A stretch of DNA of 64,000 nt from Hyperoodon ampullatus (taxonomy: Eukaryota > Chordata > Mammalia > Artiodactyla > Ziphiidae). The notes under the pieces were generated by a model that had not been told where the DNA came from, ran no database searches, and saw nothing but the letters and a program-made list of their open reading frames with translations. Positions 59,194 to 64,000 of the stretch are shown here, one piece after another; within the stretch, counting starts at the first letter, position 1, and the number at the start of each line of letters is the position of its first letter. The stretch lies in assembly GCA_949752795.1 (NCBI GenBank), contig OX457056.1, positions 174,678,428 to 174,742,427 of the forward strand, given 5' to 3'. A program made the position numbers and the translations under genes.

Positions 59194-59395
59194 CTATCCA
59201 ACCTGATAAAGTCAATCTTTAAATATATTGTGCCTGGTCTTTTCTGGACAACTTGAGTGGACCCACGGGTACAGCAGCCGGTTTGGTCTCTTCCACGTTG
59301 ATTTTGAAGATCCAGCAAGACGCCGAGTGCCTCACACGTCAGCCAAGGAGTATGCTAAGATTATCCGAAACAATGGCCTGGAGGGACCTCTATAG
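59194..59395 (+). pseudogene. GBA3: GBA3 last exon, inactivated
   Basis: GBA3 is the cytosolic broad-specificity beta-glucosidase of glycoside hydrolase family 1, which hydrolyses beta-glucosides and related xenobiotic glycosides in liver and gut. The exon encodes the C-terminus: recognisable pieces are [37 protein letters not shown] and [15 protein letters not shown]. Two lesions break it. Codon 59220-59222 is TAA where the family has Gln. One T is missing after 59252, which shifts the frame inside the conserved Asn-Phe-Glu-Trp motif. The native TAG stop is at 59393-59395 in the shifted frame. The splice acceptor is intact. There is no poly-A tail or flanking duplication, so it is not a retrocopy. 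The other exons were not found here. Gene identity is from memory of the family sequence. Confidence 0.88.
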
Positions 59396-59560
59396 GAAGG
59401 GTGGCTGGGCAATTTCACCTGGAGAAGGGGCCTCTGCTCTCGGAAAGGAAATCTGCTTTGGTAGATCCTTCAGACATCCTCAAGCCTTTGTAATAAATAG
59501 GTCCTACCAGCTGATCTGTGATCATGAAGTCTGAATATGTAATGCCTGGGGATGTATTTA
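59396..59560 (+). other. GBA3: GBA3 former 3' UTR
   Basis: Directly follows the native stop. A polyadenylation word aataaa lies at 59492-59497, about 100 bases after the stop, a normal distance for this gene type. Open frame 59253-59534 is the shifted read-through, not a gene. Confidence 0.55.
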
Positions 59561-60196
59561 ATGATGGCTTTTACTCTATTTGTAGTTGATCAATGAAGCT
59601 TTTTAAAAAAATAGAATAGAAAACTGCTGCAATTGATTTTTATATTAAGAAATCAGATGGACTTGGAGACTTCGATTTAAATCCTTAGAATTTTTCTAGA
59701 AAAAATAATGCAAAATTTATAAACACAGTGTGCTCATGATTTGCAACTCTAACGGCAGAACACTTATTATAAAAATACTTGTTTATGAGCCTATTTTTTT
59801 CTATTTACATAAGCTGTTCTTTGCTTTTGTAGGTCCATTGTCATGTGTTCCATAACTTTCTACTATTTAATCTAGTATAAAAATCAAAATTAAAAGTTCG
59901 TCCCATTGTATCATTATGCATTCTGTTCACCAAAGGGATTAACTGATAACCTACTTAATAAAATGGATTGGTTGATATATTTGGCACATAGTTTACCTAT
60001 GCATGAACAAGTACATCTTTCTCTTGCCTGATAAACTTTTGGAAAATAAGAAAGTAATAAAACAAACCAGAATGTGAATGGCAAAAAAGAGTATTTGAGC
60101 ATTGATGTTTAAAGAAATTGGATTCCTACTCTATAACCACACCAGATTAAAAGCAAAAGAATGAGCAGGGCATGGTGTCTACTTTTGGATATTTTT
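59561..60196. other. 3' flank of GBA3, nothing recognised
   Basis: AT-rich single-copy-looking DNA with no RNA or protein gene. Confidence 0.4.
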
Positions 60197-60590
60197 AAAA
60201 ATTAAGGATCCGGGGCTTCCCTGGTGGTGCAGTGGTTAAGAATCTGCCTGCCAATGCAGGGGACACGGGTTCAAGCCCTGGTCCAGGAAGATCCCACATG
60301 CCACAGAGCAACTAAACTCATGCCCCACAACTACTGAACCTGCGCTCTAGAGCCCGCAAGCCAAAACTGCTGAAGCCCGTGTGCCACAACTACTGAAGCC
60401 CACGTGCCTAGAGCCTGTGCTCCACAGTAAGAGAAGCCACCGCAATGAGAAGCCCGCGCACCGCAGCAAAGAGTAGCCCCTGCTCTTAGCAACTAGAGAA
60501 AACCCGCATGCAGCAGCGAAGACCCAATGCAGCCAAAAATTAAATAAAAGAATAAATAAGTAAATTTATATTAAAAAAAATTAAGGATCC
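60197..60590 (+). mobile_element. Long CHR-type SINE with exact TSD
   Basis: The element is 60212-60575. It starts 'ggggcttccctggtggtgca', has 'ggttcaagccctggtccagg', then a long body with repeated 'ccacaactactgaa' and an A-rich tail. The 15-mer aaaaattaaggatcc flanks it exactly at 60197-60211 and 60576-60590. The long body marks an older SINE subfamily than the copies at 40270 and 52076. Confidence 0.94.
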
Positions 60591-60839
60591 ATCAGAACAT
60601 TGATGACAGCCAGGAAATAAATACATGAGTTAATTGACTTACGTGAGTGTAAGCAAAGGAGGGGAGGATTTCTTACCTCCGTGGTTGAAATGCCTGAGGT
60701 GTATGTGAGGTTGCTTGGACTTGGACATTTTACTCAGCTTCCTCAGTGGGGGTCAGGAAGAGATATAGGGCTCCCTCTGGACTTCCTGTCTTCACTCCAT
60801 CATATCTTCCACATATGTGGACTTTGTGCCCTCACATCC

Positions 60840-60970
60840 ATATTTAAGTAATATTTACTAAACTTTCATGTGTCTATCAGGCTTGAAGAGAAGAGGTAAG
60901 TATTATCACCCCATTTTGCACACTGAGAAACTGAGGCTGCACTAATATGCATCTTCCTCAAGTCACATCA
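60840..60970 (-). repeat. MIR SINE, antisense
   Basis: 'atcaccccattttgcacact' and 'gagaaactgaggctgcacta' are reversed MIR core. Confidence 0.8.
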
Positions 60971-61921
60971 ATGCTTGTTTACTGGACCTGGCACCTCCTT
61001 GGCATCAGCTCTGTTATGGCCAGCACAGTGTAGATTGTGGTGTCATCGAAGTCTTCTCTGCATTTTTTAAAAAGTAAAAAAGAAACAAGTGTGTGGAGTT
61101 ACTTTATGCAGGAAGACATAGGGAAGGTGGTTTTCTATATTATCCTCCTGCTTGCCTGAGGAAATGGAACATACTTTGCCATTCTCTTAAGGCTTTGGCC
61201 CCGAGCGGATGCTCTGCCATTTTTAAAAAACACTGTGGTCAGTTTCTGGATTGTTTTCATGTTCATAATCAGGGAATTATTTACAGCAAAGTACATTCTC
61301 TCAGTAACTTTGGACAGAGTGAGAAAGAAACCGTCATAGTAGTTCAATAAACGTGGATGCACTGGGGAAAATTATATTAAAATTAAAATGGTATACATAG
61401 GAATTTCTATTACATCTTTGCCACTCGTTTGTTATTTTTATTGTTTAATGAAACATTATCTCACAATTTGTGTTCATTTTAAAAGCACATTTCCAAATCT
61501 TATTTCATTCTTCTCCTATCCAGCCTGTCTTTTTCATTTTTACCATGCATCTTATTTACAGTTTCTGTGCCCTCCTTATATTATCTTTCAAGACAACTGA
61601 GTTTTCCTTTTAATTAGGATGTTGCTTTGAATACTACTTATCCTGCAGGGCATATTTACAAGTTTTACAACAATACAAATGAGCATTGTATTTTTGTTAC
61701 CAAAACTGGAAAATTAATATTCTTGCTATAAATAAAACGATTTGTCACATTTGGTCTACCAATTGAAACAAACAATCTAGCATCAGTGGCTGGGCTGCCT
61801 CACAGTGCTGTGGCCTCCGCAGACCTCTGCTGCATTTGAAAGGCCAGCTCTTTGTTCCAAGAGATGGATCAAACCAAAGGTGCTTCTCTAATTAGCCCTG
61901 TAAATTAAAATTGTCATAGGT
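60971..61921. other. Non-coding stretch, nothing recognised
   Basis: Frames at 61093-61350 and 61388-61600 lack family features. No RNA gene seen. Confidence 0.4.
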
Positions 61922-64000
61922 GGGGGATCTTCAAGATGGCAGAGGAGTAAGATGTGGAGATCACCTTCCTCCCCACAAACACATCAGAAGTACAGCTACA
62001 CGTGGAACAACTCCTACAGAACACCTACTGAACGCTGGCTGAAGACCTCAGACTTCCCAAAAGGCAAGAAAATCCCCACATACCTGGGTAGTGGAAAAGA
62101 AAAAAAGGAAAAACAGAGACAAAAGAATATGGACAGAATCTGGGCCTCTACGAGGGAGCTGTGAAGGAGGAAAAGTTTCCACACACTAGGAAGACCCTTC
62201 ACTGGCAGAGACGGGGGTTGGGTGGGGGGGAAGCTTCAGAGCCATGGAAGAGAGCACAGCAGTAGGGGTGCAGAGGGCAAAGCGGAGAGATTCCCCCACA
62301 GAGGATTGGTGCCAACCAGCACTCACCAGCCTGAGAGGCTTGTCTGCTCACCAACTGGGGCAGGTGGGGGCTGAAAGCTGAGGCTCAGGCTTTGCAGTAC
62401 GAATCCCAGGGAGAGGACAGGGGTTGGCTGCATGAACACAGCCTGAAGGGGGCTAGTGCACCACAGCTAGCCCGGCGGGAGTCCAGGAAAAAGTCTGGGC
62501 CTGTCTAAGAGGCAAGAGACTGTTGTTTCAAGGTGCACAAGGAGAGGGGATTCCTTCCCTGTCTGCCCACAGAAGGCAGAGCACCGCCTAAATGAGCTCC
62601 AGAGACGGGCGTGAGCCACAGCTATCGGCTTGGACACCAGAAACATGGTCATGAAGCATTAACGCAGCTGTTGCAGCCACCAAGAATCCTGTGTGCAAGC
62701 ACAGGTCACTATCCACACCCCCCACGACCCGCCGCCAAACGGAGCCTGTGCAGCCCGCCACTGCCAGGGTCCTGTGATCCAGGGACTACTTCCCTGGGAG
62801 AACACATGGTGTGCCTCAGGCTGTTGCACTGTTATGTTGGCCTCTGCTGCCACAGGCTCGCCCCACATTCCAATTAGGACTACTGTACCCCTCCCTCCCC
62901 CGGGCATGAGCGAGCAAAAGCTCCCTAATCAGCCGCTGCTTTAACCCCCTAATTTCTGGGCAGGGAACAGATGCCTAAGGGTGACCTACATGCAGAGGTG
63001 GGGCCAAAACCAAAGCTGAACCCCAGGAGCTCTAAAAACAAAGAACAGAAAAAGAAATTTCTCCCAGCAGCCACAGGAGCAGTGGATTAAATTCCCACAA
63101 TCAACTTGATGTACGCTGCATCTGTGGAATACCTGAATAGAAAATGAATCATCCCAAAATTGAGGCAGTGGACTTTAGGAGCAACTGTAGAATAGGGTTT
63201 GCTGTCTGCGACTGATTTGTTTCTGATTTTTATGTTTATCTTAGTATAGCTTTTAGCACTTCTTATCACTGAGGGATTTGTTTATAGGTTTGGTTGCTCT
63301 CTTTTATTATTATTAATTAAAAATTTTTTATTTAAATAAATTTTTATTTATTATTTTTCTTTCTTTTTTTCTTGCTCTTCTTCTGAGCCATGTGACTGAC
63401 AGGGTTTTGGTGCTCTGTCCTGGTGTCAGGCCTGAGCTTCTGAGGTGGAAGAGCGGAGTTCAGGACATTGGACCACCAGAGAACTCACGGCACATAGTAA
63501 TATCAATTGGTGGAGCTCTGCCAGAGATATCCATCTCAATGCTAAGACCCAGATCCACCCAACCAACAGCAAGCTTCAGTGCTGGATGCCCCATGCCAAA
63601 CAACTAGCAAGAAAGGAACACGACCCCACCCATTACCAGACAGGCTGCCTAAAATCATACTAAGTTCACAGACACCCCCAAAACAGAAAACTGGACATGG
63701 TCCTGCCCACCCCAAAGACAAGATCCAACACCCACCCACCAGAACACAGGCACTAGTCGCCTCCACCTGCAAGGCTACACAGGTCACTGAATCAACCTTA
63801 TCCACTGGGGGCAGACACCAAAAACAACGGGAAATACGAACTGGTAGCATGCCAAAAGGAGACCCCAAACACAGTAAGTTTAACACAATGAGAAGACAGA
63901 GAAATATGCAGCAGATGAAGGAACAAGGTAAAAACCCACCTGACCAAACAAATGAAGAAGAAATAGGCAGTCTACCTGAAAAAGAATTCAGAGTAATGAG
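61922..64000 (+). mobile_element. 5' part of a second full-length-type L1, cut by window end
   Basis: Begins with the L1 5' end (YY1-like caagatggc at 61932-61940), carries a long 5' UTR (61922-63887) and enters ORF1. Where the intact copy has CpG, this copy mostly has TpG or CpA, so it is older. It keeps two blocks missing from the intact copy: 62094-62278 and about 63158-63400. The second is T-rich near 63300-63375. The 3' end and target-site duplication lie outside the window. Confidence 0.9.
63888..64000 (+). CDS. L1 ORF1, N-terminus only (runs off window)
   Basis: ATG at 63888-63890 aligns with the intact ORF1 start. The 37 codons visible are open and match the N-terminal Lys/Gln-rich region and the [11 protein letters not shown] block. 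Whether the rest is intact cannot be seen. CpG decay upstream suggests it may be a pseudogene. Confidence 0.6.
   Translation, partial: MRRQRNMQQMKEQGKNPPDQTNEEEIGSLPEKEFRVM

Noticed and set aside
59253..59534. 93-codon frame beginning within the GBA3 exon
   Set aside because: It is the frameshifted reading of the exon plus 3' UTR. The real coding text lies in another frame.
1..64000. CRISPR arrays, operons or a new prokaryotic-type system
   Set aside because: No regularly spaced direct repeats with unique spacers and no compact gene cluster. All evidence is for repeat-rich mammalian DNA.

Overview
This window is nuclear DNA of a mammal, most likely a whale or dolphin. The evidence is tRNA-derived SINEs of the cetacean/hippo/ruminant CHR type (best copies at 40270-40490, 60212-60575 and, on the minus strand, 52076-52282), a young L1 lineage, and ancient mammal-wide repeats (MIR, LINE2, MER5-like, MaLR LTRs). 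There is no bacterial-type gene organisation, no CRISPR array and no new multi-gene system that I can support. Long open frames are transposon genes. Most short open frames are chance frames in AT-rich DNA.

Two things carry most of the biology. First, 3903-10510 is a full-length plus-strand L1 retrotransposon. It has a CpG-rich 5' UTR, an open ORF1 (304 codons), an open ORF2 (1272 codons), a G-rich 3' UTR and a perfect 13-bp target-site duplication (3890-3902 and 10511-10523). ORF2 keeps the endonuclease, reverse-transcriptase and C-terminal Cys/His residues I could check, except that the Gly before the catalytic Asp-Phe-Asn is Arg (codon 143). Second, 59194-59395 is recognisable as the last exon of GBA3 (cytosolic beta-glucosidase, glycoside hydrolase family 1). 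It carries an in-frame stop and a one-base deletion inside the conserved Asn-Phe-Glu-Trp motif, so GBA3 appears to be a unitary pseudogene here. The splice acceptor and native stop codon are still visible. On this reading, sequence to the left is GBA3 intron and sequence to the right is 3' flank. I did not find the earlier exons.

Layout: 1-890, old L1 fragment with AT microsatellites; 890-3889, AT-rich, mostly unassigned; 3890-10523, intact L1 with flanking duplication; 10750-16900, MIR, LINE2 and LTR remnants; 17500-18390, a three-layer nest (MIR, then old L1, then younger L1); 19571-20031, truncated L1; about 20690-25655, a decayed L1 with a 0.68-kb internal deletion; 25655-41700, old SINE/LINE remnants with three CHR SINEs, a perfect 47-bp tandem duplication and a TTCC tract; 41690-43732, L1 pieces including a 5'-inverted (twin-primed) copy and a 60-bp tandem duplication; 43775-48550, MIR and LTR remnants; 48552-55103, a minus-strand L1 complex with an embedded SINE and duplicated L1 sequence; 55104-61921, the GBA3 terminal region; 61922-64000, the 5' part of another L1 running off the window.

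Repeat family names come from recognising consensus patterns by eye. No database search was run, and ends of old repeats are approximate to tens of bases.
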